Of a DNA stretch of 64,000 nucleotides, positions 11,099-22,514 are shown piece by piece. The notes beneath the pieces are model-generated. The model was not told the origin of the DNA. It saw only the letters and a list, made by a program, of their open reading frames with translations, and searched no databases. The translations under genes were made by a program, and so were the position numbers. Source of the DNA: Allomyces arbusculus (taxonomy: Eukaryota; Blastocladiomycota; Blastocladiomycetes; Blastocladiales; Blastocladiaceae); assembly GCA_027604705.1 (NCBI GenBank), contig JADHYV010000005.1, positions 496,001 to 560,000 on the forward strand, written 5' to 3'. Positions within the stretch are counted from its first letter, which is position 1. The number at the start of each line of letters is the position of its first letter.

Positions 11099-12496
11099 AT
11101 GTCCAAGAGCCCGACCGCCGCCAATGCGGGCACCGGCGGCGCGTTCACGGCGATCCCTGTCCTCCCCGGCGCCGTGTCCTCGCCCGCCGTCGCCAGCAAT
11201 CCCCCACGACCTGGCCCAACGCACGCGCTCGACCTCGACGACCAGCTCAGCGCCGGGATCGACGACTACGACGACCCCTGGGCCGACATGTTGGGCGACT
11301 GGCACCCGCCAACCTCCCGTCGACGGCCCTACCTGTCCTTACGCCCTCGTCCCGTCCCGACCCTGATCCTCTTCGTGTGCACGATCCTTTACCTGACAGT
11401 GGCCACGCACAATGACGAGATTCACGTCTCGGCGTCGTTTCAGACGATTGTAAATCTCGGCATGGCGCTGGCGCTCGTGCTCGTCAAGCAGTTGTGGATC
11501 CCGAACCCGAAAGATGATGTCCTGGCGGCTCCAGCGTCGTTGGTCGCGAGGGGGATGCGGTTCGCGGTTCCGGCTGCTGCATGGTACTTGTATTTGGTCA
11601 CGACGTTGGCGACGCTGCATCGAGCAGGCGCGCAGTTGTTTGTGATGGTGCAGGTGCGTCTTGCTCCTGTGCCGTGGACGCGATTTGGCGGCGTCGGGAC
11701 GCTCACCCTGCGAACGTCTGCTAGTCTTCGTTGCCCGTGCTCGTCGTCTTGCTCGTCAAGCGATTCAGCACGCGCGCCGTATCCTCGACCGTGCACTTGT
11801 CGCCGCGGCTCATGGCGTGCCTTGTTGCCGTCATGATGGGGATCGCCCTGTTCAGTGCCGCTGTGGACGACCCGGTCGCGCCCGATGCCGATATGTGGGT
11901 TATGATCTTGGCCGCGACCGCAACGGCGACGCTCGCGGGAACGATTCTGTGGATGGAAAAGTACTTTTTGGAGGTCGAGACGGATCCGTGGGTGCTCGCG
12001 ACAAATATCGCCATGGTACGCTCAACTCGCCCAACTTTTCTCCCTCACCCGAGCAACACAACCGACGAAGTACGTTTTGATCCAGGTCGGCCTCCCCATC
12101 TCCGCCGTCGGCTGGGTCCTCTTCGACCGGTCCCTCCCCACCTCTTCCACCACATCTCACGCCTGGATCGCGCCGACCGTGCGCACCGGTATTCTCTCCG
12201 CGGCCTCGCTCGTTGCCTCCGCGTTCCTCGTGCAACACATTTCGTCCCTCGCGCTTGCGCTCCTGACCATGATATGTCACATCGTCTTTATTGTGTTCGA
12301 TTGGCAATTGCGCGGGCTCGACCTCACATGGTACGGGGTCGTGGGCGTCGTGCTGGTTGCGGCCGGGATGCGGTTCCTCGGACGCGCATCGCCGAGCGAT
12401 GGGGTAGGAGCGGACGCTTCAGCGTCCGGGTCGAACGGAGGCGCCGGTGGGATGTACGCGGCGGCGCCAACATCGCAGGGACCCGACGATTTATAG
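11099..12496 (+). CDS. Nucleotide-sugar transporter (SLC35A / DMT superfamily)
   Basis: Three exons: 11099..11653, 11725..12015 and 12086..12496, 418 residues. The sequence alternates about ten hydrophobic helices, starting at VPTLILFVCTILYLTVA (about residue 85). Features typical of Golgi nucleotide-sugar transporters are AWYLYLVTTLATLHRAGAQL then QSSLPVLVVLLVKRF, and the segment LAGTILWMEKYFLEVETDPW (equivalent to the GVYFEK...W region). These carriers exchange NDP-sugars for NMP across the Golgi or ER membrane; the substrate cannot be read from sequence. The acceptor of intron 2 is ambiguous: use of an AG at 12069-12070 instead would add YVLIQ in frame. The start at 11099 was chosen for its context and because upstream codons carry no family sequence. 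It follows the kinase stop by 270 bp on the same strand. Confidence 0.8.
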
Positions 12497-12655
12497 TGTC
12501 GGGATTGGCAAATGAAGGCACATTTTTTGGCACTGGTCTACTCGCAAGTCGTCTAACTTGATCTTCCTCCACGAGCACCTGCCCTTTCTTCGAGATACGA
12601 ATCGAACAGAAAATCAAAAACCACACACCCAAATCGGTTCCATTCCCCGCTACTT

Positions 12656-15600
12656 TTACCACGAATATTCGAACCGCTCCAACGCGTCCGTCGCGTCCTT
12701 GACGTCCTTCTGCACCTTCTTGCGCATATAGAAAATTGGACAGTCGCGCGACGTGCACAGCACGTCCATGTGCAACGATCCTTGGCAGTTTTGACACTGC
12801 GTCCACAGCCGCGCGTACCGCTCCTCGGCCATATTCACGGCCGCGACTTGCTTCTGGTAGAGGACGGGTAGCTTGGGACGGCAATAGTCGCATACAGCAG
12901 CGGTCGGGGCACCACCGGCGGCCTTGGTCCCCTTGAGCGGCGCCTTGCACCCAAGACAAGTCGCGGTCTTGACGGCGAATTTCATGAGACCGCCGGTCGT
13001 CGGGGCTGCGACGATCACGGTGCGCGTGTGGTCGCCATTGACTGGTGGAACGAGGGAGGAGGGTCAGTGAATGTCCAGGATCCCGACCGTGAAAAAAGAG
13101 GAATCAACGTACGCAGCTTCGACTCGGTCGACTCGCCCAAAATCGGCTCAAAGATGCGCACGAGCGGTTTGGCCAGCTGGTTGTCGAGGTAGTACCGCGT
13201 ATCGATCGGGATGTTATGCTCGAGCACGTAAATCGGGTCCTCGGCCTTTTCGTACGCGGCCGCGCCCTTGCTCGCCTTGACAATCACATAGGCGACACGG
13301 TCGCCGACGTTCGGCGCCGACCCCGGGTCGCGCTTACGCATCCGGTCAGCGAGCTCGACGTGCGCCTGCTTACCCGCATAGTCGGTCTTGGCGAGCGCCT
13401 TGGAAATCACGAGCTGCGACATGTCGACCTTGTTCTGGAGCAGGTCGGCAATCGTGTTCTTGACAAACGTCGTCGCGCCCTCGACGTCGCGGTCCATCAA
13501 AATCTTGCGCAGGCACGTATCAATGACGTGCGCGACGAGCGGCGCATTATCACGGCGCACCGTCTCGATTCCCTTGGTGTCCATCTTGTCCCACTTGTCG
13601 GGCCGCGTCCAATAGAGCCCGGCGTACCGCTTCTTGTTGATGAGTAGGTACGGGAAATAGACCTTTTCAAACTCGAGCTGGATCGGGCGCACAAAGTGCT
13701 TGGTCACATACTCGGCCGCTTCTTTCCCGAGCGCCATAACCTTGGACAAGTCGGACACACCAAACTTGACCATGACCGAATCGGTATCGCCATAAATGAC
13801 GTGCGCGTCGGCCGGGTACCCATTGGCCAGAACGTACCGCTCCTCGACGAGCTGCTTGGTGCGCTCAATCATGTCGCGGCCAAACGCCGTCACGGAACTC
13901 GAAATCTCGAGACACGGCAATTTGCCGACGGTCGCGCCCGTGAACCCGTAGACGGAATTGGCCGAAATCTTGAGCGCAAGTTGCCGCCCATCGAGCACGG
14001 CCTTTTTGAACGGGTCCGTTTCCTTTTTCAAGTCGGCCTTGGCGCGTTTTCGAGCGCTAAGCAAATCCTCCAAGATCACGGGCAATAGACCCTTGCGCTG
14101 CGTCGTCGTCACAAAACAATCGCCCGTCGGCGTGGTCACGTAGTCCTTGCTCTCTTCGAGTTTGAGCGCATTGATCACGGGTTTCGTCACGAGTGTTGTA
14201 TAGCACAAGTTGTGCGCCATCATGATCGACGGGTAGAGCGATGCGAAATCGAGTGTGGCAATCGGCATGTCATAGTACCCGCGCACGGGCTCAATCACGG
14301 TCGCGCCCTCGTAGCTCTCGTCGACCGGCGCGGCATCGCCCGTCTTGAACGCCGGAATCACCAAATCGTGGCCCTTGGCTTTCCGGTAGAGCTGCGAAAT
14401 GACCTTGATCTGCTGCCCGCGCGAGAGCAAGTAATTGAACGGTACGCCTGTGACACGCGCCATTTCCGACTGGTTGATGATACACATCAGCTTGTCTAGC
14501 AGCCGCTGCGGCAAGTAGGCGTCCTTCAAGCAATACACGGCAAGTCGGCGGCGCGTCTCGTCGTTGCCGTTCTGCAATTCCGTGATGATCGAGTGGTGCA
14601 CGTCCTCCTTTTGCTCCCCGAGAAAGTGCGCACAGACGGCATTGAGCGTATACGACCGCAGCTTGTGCTCGCGCTGCATGAGCGGGAGCAAGTCGAGCAC
14701 GATGCGCCCGTCGAGCGCGACCGTCTTGGACTCGCGCGCGCCAAACGCGCGCGACTGGAACCGCGCGTCTTTCGCCTCGGTCTTGACTTGCTTGACGCGG
14801 CCAAAGTACGGGAACGAGGTCACCTTCAACGTCGCCGCGCGGTCGAGCAAGTAGGTCCAGTCGAAATTGAGAATGTTATACCCGGTCACGATATCCGGGT
14901 CGCACTCTTGCACAAACTCGGACCACGCGAGTAAGAGCTCGGCCTCGCTTGCGTAGGACCGCACGTCGGATCCGACGATGGCCGCACACGATCCGAGCGT
15001 AAACACGTTGCGAATGAACGGCTGCGTCTCGCCCTGGATCGTAACCATGTTCGCAATCTGGATGACCGGATCGATCTTCGGGTCCGGGAACGCGCCCTTC
15101 CGCCCGGCGCATTCGATATCAAATGAGAGAATGCGCAGCGGCGCCATAGCCGCCCACTCGTCGACGGGTTCGTGTGCAATTACGTTCGACGCGAGCACGT
15201 CGACCTCAATCTGCGCGGTCGTTTCGCGGTGCGCGCCCGTGCGCAGCTGGTACGTGCCGCGGCGCAGTTCGAGCCAGGCCATGCCGGCAATGTCGGCGTC
15301 GATCATGTACCGTAGCAGGTAGGCAATGTTGGCTTCGTAAGTGAGCGTCGCGAACGTGAAGTGTGCTGCGCCGTCGAGCCGCACTTGACTCGTCTCGAAT
15401 TGCCGGCGCAGTGGCGGTACGAGTTTCGGGTGCGCGAGCGTGATTTTCAAGAAGGTCGATTTACGGTTGCCGTGGAAGTTCATGAGCGATTCCTTTTGCG
15501 TCGATTCAATGGCGAGCACCGGCGTGTCGACGTCTTTCTTCTCTTGCCGCAGGATGCGCTGTGGAAACGAGGGCACGTCAGAGAGATGGTCGACATGACA

Positions 15601-16302
15601 AAGCGCAAAGAAGCGGGGGGGGGGGGGAGACCGTACGTTGAGCGTGTCGACGAGCATCGGAATGTGCTGGTCGGTGAAGTTTTGCGGCGCCGGAATGTAA
15701 ATGTACGGGAAAAAGCCGTGTACGTGGCAGGCGACACTGTGGCCGTCGTGCGTCACGCCGTAGAAGCGCAGCGTCGGGTGCGTTGGCGTGCGCATGAGCT
15801 TGCTCGCGTACGGCAGCTGCATCCCGGCCGGGCACGGGCTGAAGGACTCGTCGGCCTCGATTTGTTGGAAGACTATCGGTGATCACCTTGGTCAAAGAGT
15901 TGCTCTCGAAAGAATTGCGGACCAAGAAAGAGATCGTACTCAGATCTTGCGTCGCCGCGTCCCATGGCCCGTCCAGTGCAGGTCGTGCCCACGTCAATTT
16001 CGGGTCGATGACTAGCGAACGTCACGCGTCAGCGTCCACGCACAGCCGCTCCTCATCGCAAAGCCCTGGTTCTAAGCACCATCGGCTTGCGTCTGCGTGA
16101 GTGCGAGCTCCTCGAGATGGTCCTCGAACGTGGACCGCGGCACTAAGTCGGGCTGCGACGAGACGGGCAGGTTGCCGTCAAACTTGCGGCGCTTGTTGGC
16201 GAAATTGGCGCGTGTCGACGAGCTCGAAACCGTGTTCTGGCCGGGCTCGGCGGGCTCGTCGCGCCGCTTGAGCGCGGGCTTGGTCAGGGATGTGTTGTCC
16301 AT
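12656..16302 (-). CDS. POLD1: DNA polymerase delta catalytic subunit
   Basis: Five exons: 16302..16080, 16011..15940, 15872..15637, 15558..13113 and 13041..12656, 1,120 residues. Family B replicative polymerase. The N-terminal spliced segment reads [10 protein letters not shown] then IFQQIEADE, followed by [20 protein letters not shown]. Exonuclease motif I is [10 protein letters not shown] (about residue 320); polymerase motif A is [10 protein letters not shown] (about 615), then [13 protein letters not shown]; motif C is YGDTDSVM (about 765). The last exon carries CysA (CLGCKAP...CDYC) and CysB ([19 protein letters not shown]), the [4Fe-4S] and accessory-subunit site. All catalytic motifs look intact. 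Intron 3 (78 bp) has no stop and could be read through in frame, but its removal fits the family and it has a C13 pyrimidine tract. Essential for lagging-strand synthesis and proofreading. Confidence 0.97.
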
Positions 16303-16980
16303 GTCGGGATGATCAATTGACGCCGAGGTACGGCCGAACAGAGCTTGAAGAGCGATGGTGCGAATGGAGGGTGTGTTGATTTTGGTTTAGGGTGCCGTCG
16401 TGGGGGTACGACAGGAGGACGTCGTCAAGGAGCAGAATTAGAGAAGCGTTTGCGAGTACTTGCAGGCCGCCGTCGTTGTCGTGCTCGCCGTCGTCGTCCT
16501 CGTCAACGCGATGAAGCTGGTTGGTCGCGACGGCGACGAGCGGCCAACCGCAACGAGGGACTCACACCAAGAGGCCTGCCCCAGCTTGCCATCCCCGTCA
16601 GCAGCACGAGCTTCCCGCTCCATTCACACCGTGAGATCACGCACTGAGAATGCCCTCCACTGCCCCCACGTCAAACCGATCGACCCCACATCAAACCAAC
16701 CTGGAACCAACCCAGAACGGTGGGACTCATGTCGCTCGAACCGGCGGGCCTAGTCGGGTCGTGCCGTCGACGGGAACGACAACGACAACGACCGTCGCCA
16801 ACGACCTGCTGCGCACCCGCAACTTGCTGCATCGTCTCGCACCGGTCTCCTGCTGCAACTCGACGCCGGTTGAGGGGCTGTTCACCCTTCGTTCTCGACG
16901 TTGGTCCCTGCCGCCGATTGCTGGCGTGGATCTGCGACCCCACCTGACGTGGTTGCGACCTTGAAAAGCTCGACCCCATC
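16303..16980. other. Divergent promoter region, POLD1 / REXO1
   Basis: About 680 bp between divergent start codons, with several open frames of no family resemblance. There is no TATA box, as expected for housekeeping genes. Confidence 0.5.
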
Positions 16981-18836
16981 ATGGCGGCACCAACGCTCCC
17001 GGAGCCCAAAATCCACGACCCGAACTTAGCGCCGCGCATCACGCTGATGCGCCGCCTGTCGACGGTCCGCGCCCTCTTCCAGCAATACGTGCGTATCATG
17101 GCGGCCTATACGGCCACCATGCCGGCGCTTCCCGCAACCATGGCCGAGCGCGACGAAGTTCAGCTCGTCACGTCGGTCGAAAACGATACCGACTACGTGC
17201 ACAAGGCCAAGGTCCACCTGAGCCAGTTGCGCCAACGACCGGTCGTCCCGCTCGGCATGCTCGACGCGAATGGACCCGCCGTCGACGGTGCCGCGGTTAC
17301 GGCGGCGCCTGATGCCGAGGAACCCGTGAGGCCACCGGGATCGTCGGCGGCGGCACCACCACCACCACCACCCCTACCAACCGGAGTACCGATCCCGGCC
17401 ACGAAACGACGCGCCCCGTCCCCCGCAAGCAGCCGCGAATCCAGCCCAGCTGATTCTCTCGCATCTGCCGGCAGCAGCGCGACCGACGCTGTCAAGCGCC
17501 GCCGCGTCGGTGCCGATTCGACCAAATCGCTCGCCGCCGCTGCTGCCCTGGGCGCCGCCGCGGGCCGACCCATTACGACGCTCACGTCGCTCGCCAAGAC
17601 GAGAATCAAACCGCCAGCACCCATCACCTACGACGACGCGTACCAGTACATCATGACCGACCAGGTCGTGATCGACTGGGGCTACCCGACCTACGACCGC
17701 GCGCACGAAGTGCTGGCCGCCGACGACCGCGACACGATTGCTGCGCTCAAGCAGCTGGCCGCGGACCCGACGGCGTTTGGATCTGGTGCCGTAGACCCCG
17801 TGATCCGGTCGTGTGAGCGGTGCCGTGCGAAATTCAGCGTGACGCCGCACCCTGGCGTCGACGAGTGCACGTACCATCCGGGCCGGTTGCGGATTGTCAC
17901 ATCCGGTGGGGAACGTATCAAGGAGTATTCGTGCTGTCAAGGGAACATGGGGTCGGTTGGATGCGTCTCGGGTGTGCACGTGTGGAAGGACGACAGTTGC
18001 GCCTTCTTGCATGGGTTGGTCCCGTTTGTCGTCACGCCCGAGGTCGTCGAGGGGGCAGCCAAGCCGGTGGGGTACTTGCCGATCGTTGCTATGGATTGTG
18101 AAATGGTACGCTGTGCTATTCACGTGTCGCGAGCGTTCATCGTGGACTTTCATCATTGATCCTGAAACGTAGTGCTACACGACGCACGGGTTCGAGCTGT
18201 GCCGGATTACTGCCGTCGATGCGCAGGGTGCGGACGTGCTGGACGAGCTCGTGAAGCCAATGGGATCTGTCTTGGACTTGAATACGAAATACAGGTGCGT
18301 TTGACTGGAGTTTTTGCCACCAAAGAAGTGATGAGCTCTCACCTCCCTCCTTTTTCAGTGGAATTGAGTCCCTGGACGGCGCCAAGGAAACGCTCGAGTC
18401 GGTGCGCAGTAAACTGCTCGCAAGGATCGATCAGGATACCATTTTCGTTGGTCATGGTCTCGAAAACGACTTCAAGGTTCTGCGCATTATTCATCCAACG
18501 ATCGTCGACACGGCTCATGTCTACCCGCATCCAAGCGTGCGTCTCTTTGGTCTGAGCCCATAGTTTCGCAACCAAGGATTGACTTGTGCGCTTGCTTGAA
18601 ATAGGGACTTCCATCGCGGTACTCGCTGCGGCACTTGTCGTCCAAGCTGCTCGGCTCTTTCATTCAGAACCAGGCCGAGGGTGGGCATGATAGTCTGGAG
18701 GACGCCAAGGGTACGCTTCCCTTTTCGACCCGCGAACGTCGGGACCGGAGCGCTGACAATTGTTGTTTCGAACACGGTAGCATGTTTGGAGCTGCTGCGC
18801 AAAAAGATTGCGCTCCCGGGCCTGGCCGTGCTGTAA
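16981..18836 (+). CDS. REX1: REXO1/Rex1-type 3'-5' RNA exonuclease
   Basis: Five exons: 16981..18105, 18173..18294, 18359..18536, 18605..18710 and 18781..18836, 528 residues. Upstream of the nuclease domain lies a Cys/His module (SCERCRAKFSV, ECTYHPGRL, EYSCCQ, GSVGC, HVWKD) that is also found in animal REXO1. The DEDDh exonuclease domain follows: motif I AMDCEM at the exon 1/2 junction, CYTTHGFELCRITAVD, LDLNTKYSGI, motif II VGHGLENDFKVL, then TAHVYPHPSGLPSRYSLRHL and motif III HDSLEDAKACLELLRKK. All four acidic residues and the His of motif III are present. Rex-family enzymes trim 3' ends of 5S rRNA, tRNA and snRNAs in the nucleus. The three 3' exons are very short and were fixed by frame and by these motifs. 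Confidence 0.92.
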
Positions 18837-19571
18837 AACGGCAGAACAGAGCAGAGCAGAAATACATTGTGGGCGTGATTCATTCTTCTCCACCGCTTCA
18901 ATCGACAGCATTTCCTACCCACGATCGATGCTATTACTTACTTGGCTCGACAACTCTTCTCTGCAATTGAGAGAAAAACTGCATTGCTCCATGCTTTCAA
19001 AGACAGCTCTGTATCGGTGGTATACGATTGAAAACACCACTGTCGCCGCGCGATCTCATCTCAGCGGACCTGACGCGATAACGAAATTAAAGCGAGCGAA
19101 AAATTGCTGCGATCCGCCACGGTCAAAGGCCTGACCATCTTTATGTCTGCAGATCGCAGCGTTCGTGTCCAAAGGAAATGAATGGAGAGGGACCAGCTTT
19201 TTGTTGAGATCGTTGACTGTGTACTTTACTGCAACTCGGTTCTGAGCGACAAGGAGCACGCAATGCTGTCGTCTCATTGGAATCAGCTCTCACCGCAAGC
19301 CGCGCTAACCGCTCATTGCATCTCTCGGTCCACGTGTCATTGTCGTCGTGTAGGCTAGTAGCTCATGCGCATTTGCCTTCGCGTCATGATGAGTGTGCTG
19401 TCGCATTTGTGGTCGACACGGTCGACTGCAGTGATGCAACGTGGTTGCGGGCAATAATATGAATTGGACTGTGGGAGGTGCGCTATTGCTCTGCCGTTCG
19501 TTATTGAGTAAAGAAGTTGGGTAACCAAACCGTGGGGGTAGAACGACTGTCAGTACTTGGCCTCGTCGCTC
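18837..19571. other. Convergent intergenic region
   Basis: This lies between two convergent 3' ends. The composition is more AT-rich than the flanking genes and no coding frame is supportable. Confidence 0.5.
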
Positions 19572-20291
19572 TCACGCCATGCTCCTCGCGGCGGGCACGC
19601 GCTCGGCCAGGACCTGGCCGACGCTGACGTGACGTCCCTTTGTTCCGAGTGTGTGCTCGAGCACCGTGAGGGGATTTGTGGGCGGGTGCGTGGGGAGTTG
19701 AAGCAGCTTGTCTTGACGGGCGAGGCGAAGCTGGAATTGCTGATTGTGCCGATGGATTGGTCGCCAGCGGTTGCCGGTAAAAAGATAGCCGAGCGCTGCC
19801 TGGCGGCCGGCGCGTTGTACGCGTTGGGTTTGGACAAGGGTGCTGGGGAGAGTGAGGACGAGGGCGTGGTGGAGGGGACGGGGTGAACATTCTTGGATCA
19901 CTGTCAGTGATGTCAGCCCAGCGACGGCGATCCGTGGAGACAGAATGTCTTGTGTCGTTCGAAAAATGCAAACCACAGTGGCAGCCTGCTTCCACGACGC
20001 GAACCGCGCCGCGTCCTCGGCCAGGGCCATGAACCGAACCAACGGCGACACCCGCCCTCCCTGCATCATGAAGATGCAGGAGGGGTGGCCGGGCCAGGGC
20101 GACGGAGCATTCACCTTTTCCCACTCGACGTCGCGTCCATCATTGGCCCGGCCGCGGGTGCCGCCGCCGGCGAGACGGTCGGGTTCGCCGCCACCATGGT
20201 CGTCGTCATTGCCGCGGTAGTCGACGCTAAGACCCGACGTGTATGGAAATGCGACGCTTCCCATGACTCGACTTGCAACGACGATGCGCAT
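19572..20291 (-). CDS. Unrecognised protein
   Basis: A single open frame of 239 residues starting at an ATG (MRIVVASRVMGSVAFPY). Codons use G or C at the third position strongly in two stretches (about residues 14-110 and 140-239), which is the reason to believe the gene. The most striking part is WEKVNAPSPWPGHPSC, then IFMMQGGRVSPLVRFMALAE and FASWKQAA. The C-terminal third is basic and Gln/Leu-rich (RQAALGYLFTG, RLARQDKLLQL) and ends ERVPAARSMA. I do not recognise a family. The middle segment after SWKQAATVV has weaker codon bias and might contain an intron, but no donor/acceptor pair keeps the frame. The start is uncertain. Confidence 0.5.
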   Translation of the reverse strand: MRIVVASRVMGSVAFPYTSGLSVDYRGNDDDHGGGEPDRLAGGGTRGRANDGRDVEWEKVNAPSPWPGHPSCIFMMQGGRVSPLVRFMALAEDAARFASWKQAATVVCIFRTTQDILSPRIAVAGLTSLTVIQECSPRPLHHALVLTLPSTLVQTQRVQRAGRQAALGYLFTGNRWRPIHRHNQQFQLRLARQDKLLQLPTHPPTNPLTVLEHTLGTKGRHVSVGQVLAERVPAARSMA

Positions 20292-21059
20292 CGAATTGAT
20301 CAAGAAATGGTTTGTTGCGACACGTTTAGGTGGCGGCCGCACACTCAAGGTCAAGGAGTAACGCGCTTGTTCAATTTCGTAGTGCCTTTTGTTCTGTTAT
20401 TTGAGGTACGCTCTGTTCCTTGGGCTTGGCCTTGATATCTCTGCTGACTCTGCAAAAACTGACCGCTGCAAATTGCTCTTCTTGATGGCAGATTCCTTTG
20501 TTTCGATTACGAGTATCGACCGTGCCCAAGCTCACGCACCGTAGCCTTTGCACACTGGTGAGCTTCAGCACTGCTCAGAAGGAAAGTGGGGTTGTGGCAA
20601 TGCAAGGCTGAGACGCCTTTGATCTGCATTTGCACGCTGAGGCTGGGCCCGCGCGCGTCGGCGTGTGCTGACTGCTTTGGCACAAGGTCGCGCTCGTGTT
20701 TTGCGTAATGTAATCACCATCACTTGGCCCCCGTCCGTCACGTTGACTTGTGGTCTAACAGTGAGCGGCCGGCATCTGGGCCCCAGGCATGAGGGTTCGG
20801 GTCGGGGGCACCCAATGTTGTGCAGTTGACGGTTTTCGGCCCTGAAGTTGTGGATGCGGATATGTGGTGGAAAGGCAACAATCGACACCCAACACCAGAT
20901 CCGAAAATGTAAATGGGTGTTTTCTCTTCAAATCCAAGCAATCAACAATCGCTCACTCTCCCTCCTAATCCTCCGCATTGTCCTCTCTGGCGCCTTTTCC
21001 TCCACCCTCATCGCGCCAGCACCTTTTCTTTCCTCCTCACAGCGTCACGCCCAATCCCT
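20292..21059. other. Intergenic region upstream of the unknown gene and downstream of small heat-shock gene B
   Basis: About 0.77 kb without a supportable gene. Confidence 0.4.
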
Positions 21060-21644
21060 TCACGAAATCGTGATCCGGCGGCCGGCGGCCTCGGCCTTCT
21101 TGGGCACATGCACGGTCAGCACGCCGTCGTGGAACGACGCCTTGGTGTTGGTCAAGTCGGCGGCGGGCGGCAGCGCGACGGAACGCGAAAACTTGCCCTG
21201 GTACCGCTCGCGCACGTGCATCGTGCCCTCGCGGCGCTCGCCCTCGGCCTGCGACTCGCCCGAGATCGTCAAGACGCCCTGGTTCGCCTCGACCTTGACG
21301 TTGTCCTTGGGGATGCCCGGCAGGTCGCACCTCACTTCAATGTCCTTGTCGGTCTCGTGCCTGGTTTGGTGGAGTGACCGTCAGTGGACGGGATCGAGGG
21401 AGAGATGGCGACAGTCGAAGCTGTACGAAACGTACACGTCGATGCGCGGCACAAAGCCCATCTCGCCCATGCCCGTGACCCCGGGCATCCCGATGGCCGA
21501 GGTGGCGCCGCCGCGGTTGGCCGTGTCGATGAAGTCAGAGAGCATGCGGTTCATGTCGCGCTGCATCGCGCGGAATGCGCGGTCCATGCCAAACGGGTCG
21601 GCGGCGGCGCCAACACCCCACTCGGTCGGACGGAAGAGAGCCAT
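21060..21644 (-). CDS. Small heat-shock protein B (Hsp20/alpha-crystallin)
   Basis: Two exons: 21644..21436 and 21360..21060 (75-bp intron, donor GTACGT placed inside the Val codon), 169 residues. Begins MALFRPTEWGVGAAADPFGM; the alpha-crystallin domain runs from RIDVHETDKDIEVRCDLPG through VRERYQGKFSRSVALP to GVLTVHVPKK. It is clearly a paralogue of the gene at 4847..5500. The intron before the crystallin domain is at the identical codon and phase, while the extra 5' intron of A is absent here, so one copy gained or lost it. The promoter has a TATA box and two heat-shock-element arrays, so heat-inducible expression is likely. Confidence 0.93.
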
Positions 21645-21770
21645 GGTGAAGGATTGGTGGGTGGTTGGGTTGGTGGTGGTGGATCAGAGCTTGCGTGCTT
21701 GCGTTGGTTGCGATGCGTTGCGTTGCGGTGGTCTGGAGAAGTAAGAGTGGCGGCGAGGGGAGCGCGCGGG

Positions 21771-21777
21771 CTTTATA
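21771..21777 (-). promoter_or_regulatory. TATA box of small heat-shock gene B
   Basis: TATAAAG on the minus strand, about 130 bp upstream of the ATG at 21644. Confidence 0.65.
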
Positions 21778-21851
21778 CTCGTCGCGGCGGGCGGTGGCGG
21801 CGGCATCGCGGGCGTGCGTGTGAGAAAGCGAGGTGCGCGACGCAAGCTCGG

Positions 21852-21948
21852 GAACGTCGAGGAACCAGCCCGCGGAGCGCGGGGCCCCAGGCGATCGCCG
21901 ACGCGACACGGTGCACGCGCGGACGAGGTCGAACGCTGGCGAACGTTC
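21852..21948. promoter_or_regulatory. Heat-shock elements of small heat-shock gene B
   Basis: Two arrays with 5-bp unit spacing lie 75-175 bp upstream of the TATA box. At 21852-21864 the units read GAA, TCG, GAA (one base off GAA-TTC-GAA). At 21931-21948 they read GAA, CTG, GAA, TTC, containing a perfect GAAcgTTC inverted pair. This is the Hsf1 binding pattern. Confidence 0.6.
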
Positions 21949-22514
21949 CCGCTCGCGCGTGTCGCGTCGTTTTGTTTCGTGTCGGGCTCGCACGGCAAAC
22001 GGCTGCTGGTCGGAAGAACCTCGTCGAATCATCTGCGGCCAGTCCCGCTGCGGGCGCGCGTCGGGTCAGCGTGGTGGTGTTGGAACATGGCGGTCCGACA
22101 CGAACACTTGGGTACCACATCGAACGCAGTCGACCTGCGAGACGCGATGCGGCTCGTGCGTGCTGCGCCACACGGAACGCCGTTCCTGCCAGTTCGATTC
22201 GCACGTGATCGCGTTTTGCACGTTGGTCCTTGGCTCGCACGGGTGTCGGTTCGCTGCACCAACCCTGCCACAATCCGCGAGAAGACAATGGTGGACAACG
22301 TGCTTCATTTTAAACGGTTCTGTTCTCACGGCCATGCACGGCGGAGCGACGACACGCTCATCCGCCGCCTTGTCCACCCACTCCTCGCCTCCCACCTCCC
22401 TGCTTCGCCGCTCGTGCCGCACTCGGCCAGCCAGCAGCAGCGTTCGCTCTCGCGGCCGCGATCAATCGGGCCGCTCATTCCACATCCTCCTGTCCCACGC
22501 GGCGCTCAGAGCAC

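Larger units (their letters stand above)
21645..22514. other. Promoter of small heat-shock gene B and 3' flank of PCMT
   Basis: About 0.87 kb. It holds the TATA box and heat-shock elements listed separately; the distal part is the 3' flank of the methyltransferase gene. No coding frame is supportable. Confidence 0.5.

Noticed and set aside
15559-15636. Read-through of POLD1 intron 3
   Set aside because: Open and in frame, but the inserted Pro-rich/[10 protein letters not shown] segment is absent from the family and canonical splice sites with a long pyrimidine tract are present.
19557-20435. Plus-strand frames at 19557..19886 and 19950..20435
   Set aside because: They start at non-ATG codons; the strongest third-position G/C bias is in the minus-strand frame at 19572..20291.
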